This document shows, one piece after another, positions 1 through 7,223 of a stretch of DNA of 19,779 nucleotides. The DNA comes from Hyphomicrobiaceae bacterium. Lineage in GTDB: Bacteria; Pseudomonadota; Alphaproteobacteria; Rhizobiales; JAKIUO01. The stretch's first letter is position 1. The number at the start of each line of letters is the position of its first letter. The position numbers were made by a program, and so were the translations under genes. The notes under the pieces were generated by a model. The model saw nothing but the letters and a program-made list of their open reading frames with translations, did not search any database and was not told the origin of the DNA. The stretch covers positions 1 to 19,779 of the forward strand of contig JAKIUO010000031.1 in the NCBI GenBank assembly GCA_021647535.1. The letters run 5' to 3'.

Positions 1-165
1 TGAGCTGCCAGGGTTGGGGAGGGGGGCGTTGGTCAGGGTGATGCAGATGACTTCGCCAATTTCGGGGATTTCTTTCTCAATGGCGCCAATGAGGATGCGC
101 GAGTTTTCAAAGCCCGGCAGGGTTTTATAGCTCCAGCTCTGGCCGACCTCGTAATTTCTTGTCAT
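1..165 (-). CDS. Hypothetical protein, N-terminal 55 residues (partial)
   Basis: An open frame on the minus strand begins at an ATG at 165-163 and runs off the left edge with no stop, giving 55 residues that begin MTRNYEVGQSWSYKT. A good ribosome site, AGGAG, lies about 10 bases upstream of the ATG. There is no signal peptide or membrane segment; the fragment is mixed alpha/beta in character and suggests a small soluble cytosolic protein. I do not recognise the family. It is divergent from the BcsS-like gene, with about 270 bases between the two starts. Confidence 0.6.
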   Translation of the reverse strand, partial: MTRNYEVGQSWSYKTLPGFENSRILIGAIEKEIPEIGEVICITLTNAPLPNPGSS

Positions 166-436
166 TTTGCGATTGCTCCTCGTGGCTTGACTGATTTTCG
201 CGGATCCCTAATTTTCGCAGATCATAGGGGGATTGGAGTTCCAGCACAATCTGTAAAAGTGGAAGCCGGTTTTTAGATAAATTGTGCAGTGCAAAAGAAG
301 TTTATAGCCATTTGTGAAGTAAACATTTCGCTTGTTTGGCAGTAAGTCTTGCGAGCTTGTTGATCGTCATGCATAGTTTATGGGAGTTCTTTTTTTTGTT
401 TAGAATTGTAAATAGTTGTATTTCGGGGGGCGTGAG
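166..436. other. Divergent intergenic region, no gene seen
   Basis: About 270 AT-rich bases separate the partial minus-strand gene from the BcsS-like gene. Promoters for both should lie here, but I see no hexamer pair good enough to call and no strong inverted repeat. Confidence 0.4.
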
Positions 437-1195
437 GTGTTTTCGCGCGGCGTAAAGTTTTTGTTGGTGGGGATGCTCTTTGCTTTTGCGGCAATGATGA
501 GCCGCGCTGGTGCATCTGATCTGGTCGCGGCAGATCCGACGGGAGAAATTTTTACGGGCGGTAATTTTACTAAAAATGCCTGGATCAGCTGGGCGGGAGC
601 GGTGAAGAGTTTTGCGCCCGGTTTTTCTAACTCCCCTTTCTCAGGCAAGGCCAGTCTTTATGATGAGGGCTGGCGACTGCGTGTGCTTGGAGCCTATGGG
701 CAATATGGGCTGATCACTGACGGGGAGGCCAATACCGCGACGCCACAACTGTTCGAGATTACACCGGGTTATCAGTTCAAGTCCGGGCCGCTCATATCGA
801 AAGTCTATCTGGGGTTGCACGGCGAGCAGCATAAGCTTAACCTGCCAGACCCCAATAGCACGCTGCGCGATATGGGCTTTGGTGTGAAATTCATCTCGGA
901 AAACTGGCTGGATCTGCCACAAAACAGTTTTGCCAGTCTTGATGCTTCTTTTTCAACGCTGAATACCAGCTACCAAGGCATGTTGCGTGTCGGTTCGGCG
1001 AAATATGTGGAGCGACTGACCCTTGGGCCAGAGGCGCAGGTCGTGGGTAATGGCGAATATTATCAGCTGCGCGTTGGCGCTTTTGCCCGCTGGAAATTGG
1101 GCAACGGGCAGATCGAAGCCAGCGCTGGCATGGCGCGAAATTATGATAAAAACACGACGCCCTATTTTAGCGCGTCATGGTTGAAACGCTTTTGA
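437..1195 (+). CDS. bcsS: BcsS-like cellulose biosynthesis outer-membrane protein
   Basis: The predicted product is about 252 residues, with a signal peptide (KFLLVGMLFAFAAMMSRAGA) and then alternating aromatic and polar segments typical of a small outer-membrane beta barrel, ending in ...SASWLKRF. The block GPEAQVVGNGEYYQLRVGAF and the preceding repeated strands resemble the BcsS family, which is found near some alphaproteobacterial cellulose synthase operons; its exact role is poorly defined. No bcsA, bcsB or bcsZ is in the window, so here it is an orphan. I chose the GTG at 437 because a G-rich stretch (425-430) lies just upstream and it gives a clean signal peptide; a TTG at 416 in the same frame is the longest option. 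The family call is from remembered pattern and is moderately sure. Confidence 0.7.
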   Translation: MFSRGVKFLLVGMLFAFAAMMSRAGASDLVAADPTGEIFTGGNFTKNAWISWAGAVKSFAPGFSNSPFSGKASLYDEGWRLRVLGAYGQYGLITDGEANTATPQLFEITPGYQFKSGPLISKVYLGLHGEQHKLNLPDPNSTLRDMGFGVKFISENWLDLPQNSFASLDASFSTLNTSYQGMLRVGSAKYVERLTLGPEAQVVGNGEYYQLRVGAFARWKLGNGQIEASAGMARNYDKNTTPYFSASWLKRF

Positions 1196-1244
1196 GGTAG
1201 TGCTGTCTATGCGGTCACCTTCCCCATAGGCGCTAAGTTACCCT

Positions 1245-1401
1245 AAAACTTGCTTCGCAGACGGGCTGCCGCCCGGACCCGCCCGGGGAACGAGTTCCCC
1301 AAACCCCTTACTTTTTTGAATTTGATGATAGAAAAACGGGAGGTTTGGAGGGGCTCCTCCAACGGGGTTCGGGGCTGGCCCCGTCGCGAAGCGAGTGAGA
1401 G
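1245..1401. repeat. Hairpin module A: two family I units facing each other
   Basis: This lies between the convergent bcsS-like and pit genes. The plus-oriented unit (1245-1320) has a small TGC-TTC-GCA hairpin, CGGGC-TGCC-GCCCG (1262-1275), GGGGAAC-GA-GTTCCCC (1285-1300) and then a C-run and six Ts. The minus-oriented unit (1329-1401) has, on the minus strand, TCGC-TTC-GCGA, GGGGC-CA-GCCCC, TTGGAGG-AGCC-CCTCCAA and then TTTTT. Each unit is in the sense direction of the gene it follows. The 71 bases at 1329-1399 are identical to 6970-7040. It may act as a bidirectional transcript end; that part is inference. Confidence 0.8.
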
Positions 1402-1447
1402 CAAGAATTGAATTGCTTTGGGGAACAATACCGCTTGGTATAATTTC

Positions 1448-2632
1448 TTAGAGCCTTTGCAATATAAAGAAGATCACAAAGGCGATTGAGGCGGCGACGG
1501 GCAGGGTGATGAGCCAGGCGAGGATGATTTGTTTGATCATCTGCCAGTGTCCCGAACCATTGGCGATGCCGATGCCAAACAGGCCGCCGACCGAGCAATG
1601 TGTGGTGGAGACGCCCCAGCCAAATAGGGCGGAGCCTGTGACGAGGATCGAGGTGACAAGGTTGGCGGTAAAGCCTTGCCCGGCGTTCATGTCAGCGATT
1701 TTGTTGCCCAGCGTATCAGCTATTTTTCCAGCTGCGAAATAGCCCCCCGCCGCCATGCAAACCCCGACCAGCACGATGCCCCAGATGAGGCTTGTGGGAT
1801 CAGACAGGGCAACGACACCAGCCCCGACCAGCAGGCCGGTGATTTTGGCGGTGTCCTGTAATCCACGGGCAAAGCCGACGGTGCCAGCCGTGGTAAAATG
1901 CAGGACATTGAGGATTTTTTCGGCGTTGATACCGGCCACTTTACCATCATAACGTTGGCGACATTCCGGCTCCTCACCCATGCTCAGTTTGAGATCTGTT
2001 GTGACGTTTTGTGTGCCGCAGGCCGATTGCATGGACAGAGTGCCATTATCACTGATCACGGGGTGCAAGGGCGGGGCATTGAGCGCGACTACATGCTCTT
2101 TAGTGCCAATACAGACGCAGGTTTCGCGGTCGACACCAAGCGCCTTGCGGGCGCGTACAAATAGGGCATAGAGCCCCAAAGTCAGGGCGACGGCGAGCAG
2201 AGGGGCGATCAGTAAAGGCAGGGCAAAGCGTGAGCCCAGCAGCAGCAGTTCAACACCGCCCGGGGCAATCAGTCCGGCACCGACAAGGCCACCGACAATC
2301 GCGTGGGTGGTGCTGATGGGAAAGCCGATGCGGGTCGCCAGATAGACAGTGCTTGCGGCAGCCAGCGTCACCGATAGCAGGAAATTGCGGTCCGCCAGGA
2401 CTTGCGCCTCGACCAGCCCCTTGCCGCTAAAGGCTTTTATCAGCGCTGTGCCGAGCAGCAAGGCGGCGATTGATCCGGCCAGTGTGGTGATCATCGCCCA
2501 GTTGATGGCGCTCTGATAGCTGGTGGTGCGGCTGGCAAACAGCGTCGCCACCCCCTTGAAATTATCGTTGGCACCATTGGAAAAAGCCAGCCAGGCAACG
2601 GCCAGCAGCATCAGGGCAAGGGACAGGGACAT
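1448..2632 (-). CDS. PiT-family inorganic phosphate transporter
   Basis: The product is 394 residues of mostly hydrophobic segments. The PiT signature occurs in both halves: SNGANDNFKGVATL near residue 18 and FPISTTHAIVGG near 104, mirrored by ARGLQDTAKI and WGVSTTHCSVGG in the second half, the known inverted duplication of these cation-coupled phosphate carriers. A hydrophilic central loop of about 70 residues carries four cysteines (C172, C174, C205, C224), unusual for the family. I chose the ATG at 2632 because GGAG lies 8 bases upstream; a TTG at 2650 would add six residues but has no ribosome site. Some PiT relatives carry sulfate, so the substrate is not certain. The gene converges on the bcsS-like gene across hairpin module A. 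Confidence 0.9.
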   Translation of the reverse strand: MSLSLALMLLAVAWLAFSNGANDNFKGVATLFASRTTSYQSAINWAMITTLAGSIAALLLGTALIKAFSGKGLVEAQVLADRNFLLSVTLAAASTVYLATRIGFPISTTHAIVGGLVGAGLIAPGGVELLLLGSRFALPLLIAPLLAVALTLGLYALFVRARKALGVDRETCVCIGTKEHVVALNAPPLHPVISDNGTLSMQSACGTQNVTTDLKLSMGEEPECRQRYDGKVAGINAEKILNVLHFTTAGTVGFARGLQDTAKITGLLVGAGVVALSDPTSLIWGIVLVGVCMAAGGYFAAGKIADTLGNKIADMNAGQGFTANLVTSILVTGSALFGWGVSTTHCSVGGLFGIGIANGSGHWQMIKQIILAWLITLPVAASIAFVIFFILQRL

Positions 2633-2873
2633 GTTTGGAGCTCCACGCAAAGTTTTTCAGGCAAGATTTGTCATCAGGTTTGTTTTGCGACAAAGTAGCA
2701 CAGGAAATATTGTTTCCAGCCTGACAAGTTGATCACATTTTCGCGAGTTGTGGAGGGCGCGGTGCCGGGCGGTGGCGAGGCATCTTGTTTCAGGCACATT
2801 GTTGTGAATGGTAAGTTCTGAAAAAATACGCTAGAGAGAGCGTCAGATTTAATATTCACAAAAGGGAATACCC

Positions 2874-3677
2874 ATGCGAAGAACCATTTCGATTGTTTCC
2901 GTGTTGGCGCTCACATTGTTTGGGCTGGTCAGCGGGGCCAGTGCAGGCGAGTTGAAAATCAAGGATCTGAAAAAGGGCGATGGCGCTGTAGCGGTCACCG
3001 GCTCAAAGGTTTCGGTGCATTATACCGGCTGGTTGCTGAACGGCAAAAAATTTGATTCAAGCCTTGATCGCGGCAAGCCTTTCTCGTTCACACCAGGAGA
3101 GGGCCGGGTTATTCAGGGCTGGGAAAAAGGCGTGCTCGGCATGAAGGTTGGCGGCAAGCGTGAGCTGATTATTCCGCCAGAGCTTGGCTATGGCAAAAGA
3201 GGGGCCGGGGCCGCTATCCCGCCAAATTCGACATTGAAATTCGAGATTTCGCTGCTCAAGGTGTCAGCGCCAAAATTCAAGAATATCAATAATACCGAGC
3301 TCAAGGTACTGCTGAAAAAAGGCACGCCGATCATTGATGTGCGTCGTCCAGACGAATGGAAGAAAACCGGCATCATCAAAGGCAGTCAGTTGCTGAGCTT
3401 TTTCGATCAGCGCGGGCAGGTCAATCCAGGGTTTCGCGCAAAGTTCGAAAAAATGGTCAAGAAGGACGATAAGGTGATTTTCATTTGCCGCACCGGCAGC
3501 CGCACCCGGGCGATCGTCAATTACCTGGCAGAGCGCGAAGGTTATAAGGGTGTCTTCAATGTCACCCGTGGCATTCAGAGTTGGATCAAAGAGGGCAATC
3601 CGGTGGAAAAAGCCGTCATGCCAAAAGACTGCTGGTTGTGTAATGCTCCGGTACGAAGAGGTTCCGGTGCCAGATAA
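2874..3677 (+). CDS. Exported FKBP-type prolyl isomerase fused to a rhodanese domain
   Basis: The product is 267 residues. A signal peptide ends at ...SGASA (about residue 24), so the protein is probably periplasmic. An FKBP domain follows (about 28-135), with VHYTGWLLNGKKFDSS, RVIQGWEKGVLGMKVGGKRE and IPPELGYGKRGAGAAIPPNS, the usual active-site blocks of this peptidyl-prolyl isomerase. Residues about 140-250 form a rhodanese domain: IIDVRRPDEW, then the active loop CRTGSR with C205 as candidate catalytic cysteine, then FNVTRGIQSWIKEGNPV. The C-terminus adds a CWLC (CxxC) motif. The ATG is preceded by AAAAGGGA. The gene ends with a strong intrinsic terminator, so it is probably monocistronic. 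A role in envelope folding combined with sulfur or redox chemistry is inference. Confidence 0.9.
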   Translation: MRRTISIVSVLALTLFGLVSGASAGELKIKDLKKGDGAVAVTGSKVSVHYTGWLLNGKKFDSSLDRGKPFSFTPGEGRVIQGWEKGVLGMKVGGKRELIIPPELGYGKRGAGAAIPPNSTLKFEISLLKVSAPKFKNINNTELKVLLKKGTPIIDVRRPDEWKKTGIIKGSQLLSFFDQRGQVNPGFRAKFEKMVKKDDKVIFICRTGSRTRAIVNYLAEREGYKGVFNVTRGIQSWIKEGNPVEKAVMPKDCWLCNAPVRRGSGAR

Positions 3678-3715
3678 TCGGGTTATCAAGCAGATCGTGG
3701 ATTGATACTTGTTGG

Positions 3716-3743
3716 AAAAAGGAGGCTGTACGGCCTCCTTTTT
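3716..3743 (+). terminator. Intrinsic terminator of the FKBP-rhodanese gene
   Basis: A perfect GC stem GGAGGC (3721-3726) / GCCTCC (3733-3738) with a 6-base loop is preceded by five As and followed by five Ts. It is a canonical Rho-independent terminator 39 bases after the stop codon, and the A-tract would also support partial function on the minus strand. Confidence 0.9.
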
Positions 3744-3805
3744 GTGTTTTGTACCGGGTTTGAGGGGCCACAGGCACCATTTGCAGCATGAGGAGTGGAA
3801 TAGTG

Positions 3806-3834
3806 TTGGCGGTTCTGGCTGGGTTATGTAATAT
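3806..3834 (+). promoter_or_regulatory. Predicted sigma-70-type promoter for the M28 peptidase gene
   Basis: TTGGCG (3806-3811) and TAATAT (3829-3834) are separated by exactly 17 bases, a good fit to the housekeeping consensus. The site follows the upstream terminator and leaves about 45 bases of leader before the GTG start at 3886. Prediction by eye only. Confidence 0.45.
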
Positions 3835-3885
3835 TCCGGGCATTAGCTATATTGAATATAAGCCTCAAGACATGGATGGGTCGCC

Positions 3886-6831
3886 GTGCATAGATTTTTC
3901 TTTTCGCTCCTGTTGGGTGCAGCTGTTAGTATTTCGTCTCTTGTTAGCCCGCTTGGCGTTGTTGCCAATGCGACGGCGAAGACAAAAGTCGCAACTGAAG
4001 CTGCCCGTGAGCCGTTTCTTTCCAATATCCGGCAGATGACGCTGGTGGGTAAACGCGGGGGCGAAGGCTATTTTTCTCCCAATGGGCGCATGATGATTTT
4101 TCAGTCGGAGCGTGAGCCCGGCAATCCGTTTTATCAGATGTATATGATGAACCGCGACACCGGCGATGTGAACCGTATTTCTCCCGGCTATGGCAAAACG
4201 ACCTGCGGCTGGATCCACCCCTTGCAGCAAAAGGCGCTGTTTGCCTCAACCCAGGATGACCCGCGTTCCATTGACAAGCAAAAAGCTGAGCTTAAGAGAC
4301 GCAAAGCAGGGCCAAAACGGCGCTATAGCTGGGACTATGATGAAAATTATGACCTGCAGGAGGTCGATTTCAGCACCGGGCGCTATACCAATCTGACCAA
4401 AACGCGCGGCTATGATGCCGAGGCGTCTTATTCTCCAGATGGGCGGCAGATTGTTTTTGCCTCGAACCGCTCGGCCTATGACCACAAGTTGAGTGCGAAG
4501 GATAAAAAGCTTTTTGCCCATAATAAATCGGTTTTCATGGAGCTTTATATCATGAACGCTGATGGCAGCAATGTGCGCCGCCTGACCAAAACGCCGGGTT
4601 ATGATGGTGGCCCGTTTTTCTCAGCCGATGGTGGAAAAATCATCTGGCGGCGTTTCTCGGTGGATGGTCGTTCAGCAGAAATTTATATGATGAACGCCGA
4701 TGGCAGCGATCAGCGACAGATCACGCGCCTTGGACTGATGTCATGGGCCCCGTTTTTTCATCCCTCCGGCGATTATTTTATCTTTTCTTCCAATCGTTTT
4801 GGACACGCCAACTTCGAGCTGTTCATCATGGATGCCAAGGGCCGGGGCGATCCGGTTCGGATCACCAATTCAAAAGGTTTTGATGGACTGCCGGTCTTTA
4901 CGCCGGATGGCAAACATCTGTCCTGGACCTCAAAACGCGGCGGCAAGGGTTCGCAGATTTTCATGGCCAACTGGGATGAGGATGCGGCGCGTGAACAGCT
5001 GGGGCTGGACAAATTGCCTTCGACGAATTCCCGGCAGGCCGGGCAAGTCTACAAAGAGCAGATCTCGCGCTTGAGCTGGCATGTGGCCAGCCTTGCCAGT
5101 GAACAGATGGAAGGGCGTTTGACGGGCACCAAAGGCGAACGCAAAGCGGCTGACTATGTGGCGGGTGTTTTTCGTTTGCTGGGGCTTGAACCTGCTGGAG
5201 ACAAAGGCAGTTATTTCCAGTCTTTCAGCTTTACTTCAGGGGTTAAGCTTGGGGACAAGAATGATCTGACCCTGTCTGGCAAAGACTATTCCATGGGACC
5301 TATTCTGGGTGAGCAATGGCGGCCCTTGTCCTTTTCAAGGACCGGCGAGCAGCGCGAAGCCCCTGTGGTTTTTGCAGGGTTTGGCATTGAAGCGCCAAAG
5401 ACAGACAAACAGCCGGGCTATAATTCTTATGAAGATGTTGACGTCAAAGGCAAATGGGTGCTGGTCTTTCGCGGCCTGCCCAGTGAAATCAAGCCGGCCC
5501 TTCGTTTGCATTTGTCACGCTTCTCGCAAAACCAGTACAAAGCCTCTGTGGCCCATGCCAGGGGGGCGCTGGGCATCGTCTTTGCGCCAGCGCCAGGCGT
5601 TGAATATAAGGATGAGTTGATCAAGCTCACTCTTGATGCCGTTGGAGGCACCAGTTCGCTGGCCGCCATCACCATTAACAACCAGCTGATGGGCCGTCTC
5701 CTGAAGCCGCTCGGCAATGGCTTTCCTGAAATGATCACTGCCGTTGATGCTGGTGCAAAAATGCGGGCCACACAGATCCCGGATATGAAGCTGTCCAGCA
5801 TTATCAATATCGTCCAGGAAAAGAAAACCGGTCGCAATGTTCTGGCGCGCCTGCGGTCAAAAGACAGGCAGAACAGATCGCCGCTTATTGTCGGGGCGCA
5901 TCTGGACCATCTGGGACGAGGCAATGTCTCCATGTCGCTGGCCAAAGAGAGTGAAAAAGGTAAAATCCATTTTGGTGCTGATGACAATGCCTCGGGGGTC
6001 GCGGCCCTTCTGGAAATGGCGGAACGCTTTTCCGGCTTTGCGAAATATGGCTATCTGAAACCGCAAAGAGACATGATTTTTGCAGCCTGGTCCGGGGAAG
6101 AACTCGGCCTGTTGGGGTCTAACCATTTTATCAAGCAGCTCAAGCAAAAGAGCGGTCATAAAAAACTCACTGGAGATGTTTCGGCCTATCTCAATATGGA
6201 TATGGTCGGGCGCTATCGCCAAAAACTGACCTTGAACGGTATCGGCTCCAGTTCGGTCTGGTCGCATATCGTCGAGCGCGCCAATATTCTGGCTCAGCTC
6301 AATCTGAAAATGGCCAATGACAGCTATGTGCCTTCTGACGCCACCAGTTTTTATCTGGCTGGTATTCCGGTTCTGGCCGCGTTTACCGGTTCGCATGACG
6401 ACTATCACAGGCCAAGCGATACGCCGGATAAAATCAACTATCGCGGCCTTGCCAAAACGACCATTTTGATGGAAGGGGTGGCCCGCCAGCTGGTGCGCTC
6501 CTCGCGTTCGCCTGATTACAAATTGCAGGAAAAACCGGCAAATTCGGGAGCACGCCGTCGTGCTATTGTTTATCTTGGTACGGTGCCTGATTATGCCGCC
6601 AAGGGCATAAAAGGCCTGCGATTATCAGGCGTTATGAAAAATGGACCAGCGGAACAGGCTGGTCTGCAAGCCGGTGATACCATCACCAGCATGGCAAAAA
6701 TGCCCATTGGCAATATTTATGACTATGTGCGGGTCATCAATATGCTGAAGATTGGCAAGGCTGTCAGGGTCTCCGTTTTGCGCAACAAGTCAAAGCTTGA
6801 ATTCATGTTGACCCCTGCTCCCAAGGAATAG
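3886..6831 (+). CDS. Exported PD40 propeller / M28 metallopeptidase / PDZ protein
   Basis: The product is 981 residues. A signal peptide (MHRFFFSLLLGAAVS...) is followed by a TolB-like beta propeller (about 50-370) with repeats such as YSPDGRQIVFASNR, FFHPSGDYFIFSSNR and FTPDGKHLSWTSKR. Residues about 400-870 form an M28 zinc aminopeptidase with a PA-type insert (about 480-630). Likely di-zinc ligands are H672 and D674 (GAHLDH), D699/D700 (GADDNASG), E738/E739 (SGEELG), D772 (NMDMVG) and H841 (YHRPSD). A PDZ domain (about 880-975) contains GPAEQAGLQAGDTI. All catalytic groups look intact. I chose the GTG because it gives the signal peptide and no in-frame ATG precedes it; its ribosome site (GGATGGG) is weak. 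Likely a periplasmic or outer-surface peptidase; the specific substrate is unknown. Confidence 0.92.
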   Translation: MHRFFFSLLLGAAVSISSLVSPLGVVANATAKTKVATEAAREPFLSNIRQMTLVGKRGGEGYFSPNGRMMIFQSEREPGNPFYQMYMMNRDTGDVNRISPGYGKTTCGWIHPLQQKALFASTQDDPRSIDKQKAELKRRKAGPKRRYSWDYDENYDLQEVDFSTGRYTNLTKTRGYDAEASYSPDGRQIVFASNRSAYDHKLSAKDKKLFAHNKSVFMELYIMNADGSNVRRLTKTPGYDGGPFFSADGGKIIWRRFSVDGRSAEIYMMNADGSDQRQITRLGLMSWAPFFHPSGDYFIFSSNRFGHANFELFIMDAKGRGDPVRITNSKGFDGLPVFTPDGKHLSWTSKRGGKGSQIFMANWDEDAAREQLGLDKLPSTNSRQAGQVYKEQISRLSWHVASLASEQMEGRLTGTKGERKAADYVAGVFRLLGLEPAGDKGSYFQSFSFTSGVKLGDKNDLTLSGKDYSMGPILGEQWRPLSFSRTGEQREAPVVFAGFGIEAPKTDKQPGYNSYEDVDVKGKWVLVFRGLPSEIKPALRLHLSRFSQNQYKASVAHARGALGIVFAPAPGVEYKDELIKLTLDAVGGTSSLAAITINNQLMGRLLKPLGNGFPEMITAVDAGAKMRATQIPDMKLSSIINIVQEKKTGRNVLARLRSKDRQNRSPLIVGAHLDHLGRGNVSMSLAKESEKGKIHFGADDNASGVAALLEMAERFSGFAKYGYLKPQRDMIFAAWSGEELGLLGSNHFIKQLKQKSGHKKLTGDVSAYLNMDMVGRYRQKLTLNGIGSSSVWSHIVERANILAQLNLKMANDSYVPSDATSFYLAGIPVLAAFTGSHDDYHRPSDTPDKINYRGLAKTTILMEGVARQLVRSSRSPDYKLQEKPANSGARRRAIVYLGTVPDYAAKGIKGLRLSGVMKNGPAEQAGLQAGDTITSMAKMPIGNIYDYVRVINMLKIGKAVRVSVLRNKSKLEFMLTPAPKE

Positions 6832-6877
6832 TGGCAATCTGGGCGATGTTCAGTCTGGGCCATGTAGAGGCAAGGCC

Positions 6878-7040
6878 ATTCAATTCTCAAAATTTGCTGC
6901 GCAATTGGGCAGCTGCCCAAACCCGTCCGGGAGGAGACCTCCCGGACCCACCCTCTTTTGATTTTCAAGTAGAAAAACGGGAGGTTTGGAGGGGCTCCTC
7001 CAACGGGGTTCGGGGCTGGCCCCGTCGCGAAGCGAGTGAG
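6878..7040. repeat. Hairpin module B: two family I units facing each other
   Basis: The plus-oriented unit begins ATTCAATTCTCAAAA (shared with the copy at 17529) and has hairpins TTGC-TGC-GCAA (6894-6904), the palindrome TTGGGCAGCTGCCCAA (6905-6920) and TCCGGGAGG-AGA-CCTCCCGGA (6926-6946), then CCCTCTTTTGATTTT. The minus-oriented unit (6970-7040) has TTGGAGG-GGCT-CCTCCAA (6986-7003), GGGGC-TG-GCCCC (7012-7023) and TCGC-GAA-GCGA (7025-7035). Those 71 bases match 1329-1399 exactly. It follows the M28 gene. Unlike module A, no minus-strand gene adjoins the minus unit: the next gene, guaB, is on the plus strand. Confidence 0.8.
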
Positions 7041-7074
7041 GGCGGCCTGGTAAATATTTTGCGGATCATACAAG

Positions 7075-7118
7075 AAAAAACCTAATGCTCACAGTTTTGC
7101 GGCATCAGGTTTTTTTTT
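7075..7118 (+). terminator. Intrinsic terminator upstream of guaB
   Basis: AAAAAACCTAATGC (7075-7088) pairs with GCATCAGGTTTTTT (from 7102) around a 13-base loop with one A-C mismatch, followed by a run of nine Ts. This is a canonical terminator that would end transcripts from the M28 gene after hairpin module B and isolate guaB. Confidence 0.8.
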
Positions 7119-7170
7119 AAGCTGGTCAAAGCCTTGCAGGAATGGTAGTTCAAATCGTCAACCACAGCTT

Positions 7171-7192
7171 TTTACCTTCATCGCAAGGTAAA
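7171..7192. promoter_or_regulatory. 8-bp perfect inverted repeat in the guaB leader
   Basis: TTTACCTT (7171-7178) and AAGGTAAA (7185-7192) are exact inverted copies separated by CATCGC. The repeat sits 31 bases before the guaB ATG and 14 before its ribosome site AAGGAGG (7207-7213). It could be an operator for a dimeric repressor or a weak leader hairpin. I do not recognise it as a known operator. Confidence 0.4.
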
Positions 7193-7223
7193 GCCATAAC
7201 TGCAACAAGGAGGTTGGCCCCTG

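Noticed and set aside
2701..2717. GGAAA-TATTG-TTTCC inverted repeat between pit and the FKBP gene
   Set aside because: Short A/T-rich stem, not matching a known operator; too weak to report as a site.
2828..2843. ACGCT-AGAGAG-AGCGT hairpin in the FKBP leader
   Set aside because: Five-base stem with no T-run and no copy elsewhere; expected by chance in this length.
5427..5987. Minus-strand frame of 186 codons inside the M28 gene
   Set aside because: Overlaps the peptidase domain entirely; composition is that of an antisense shadow.
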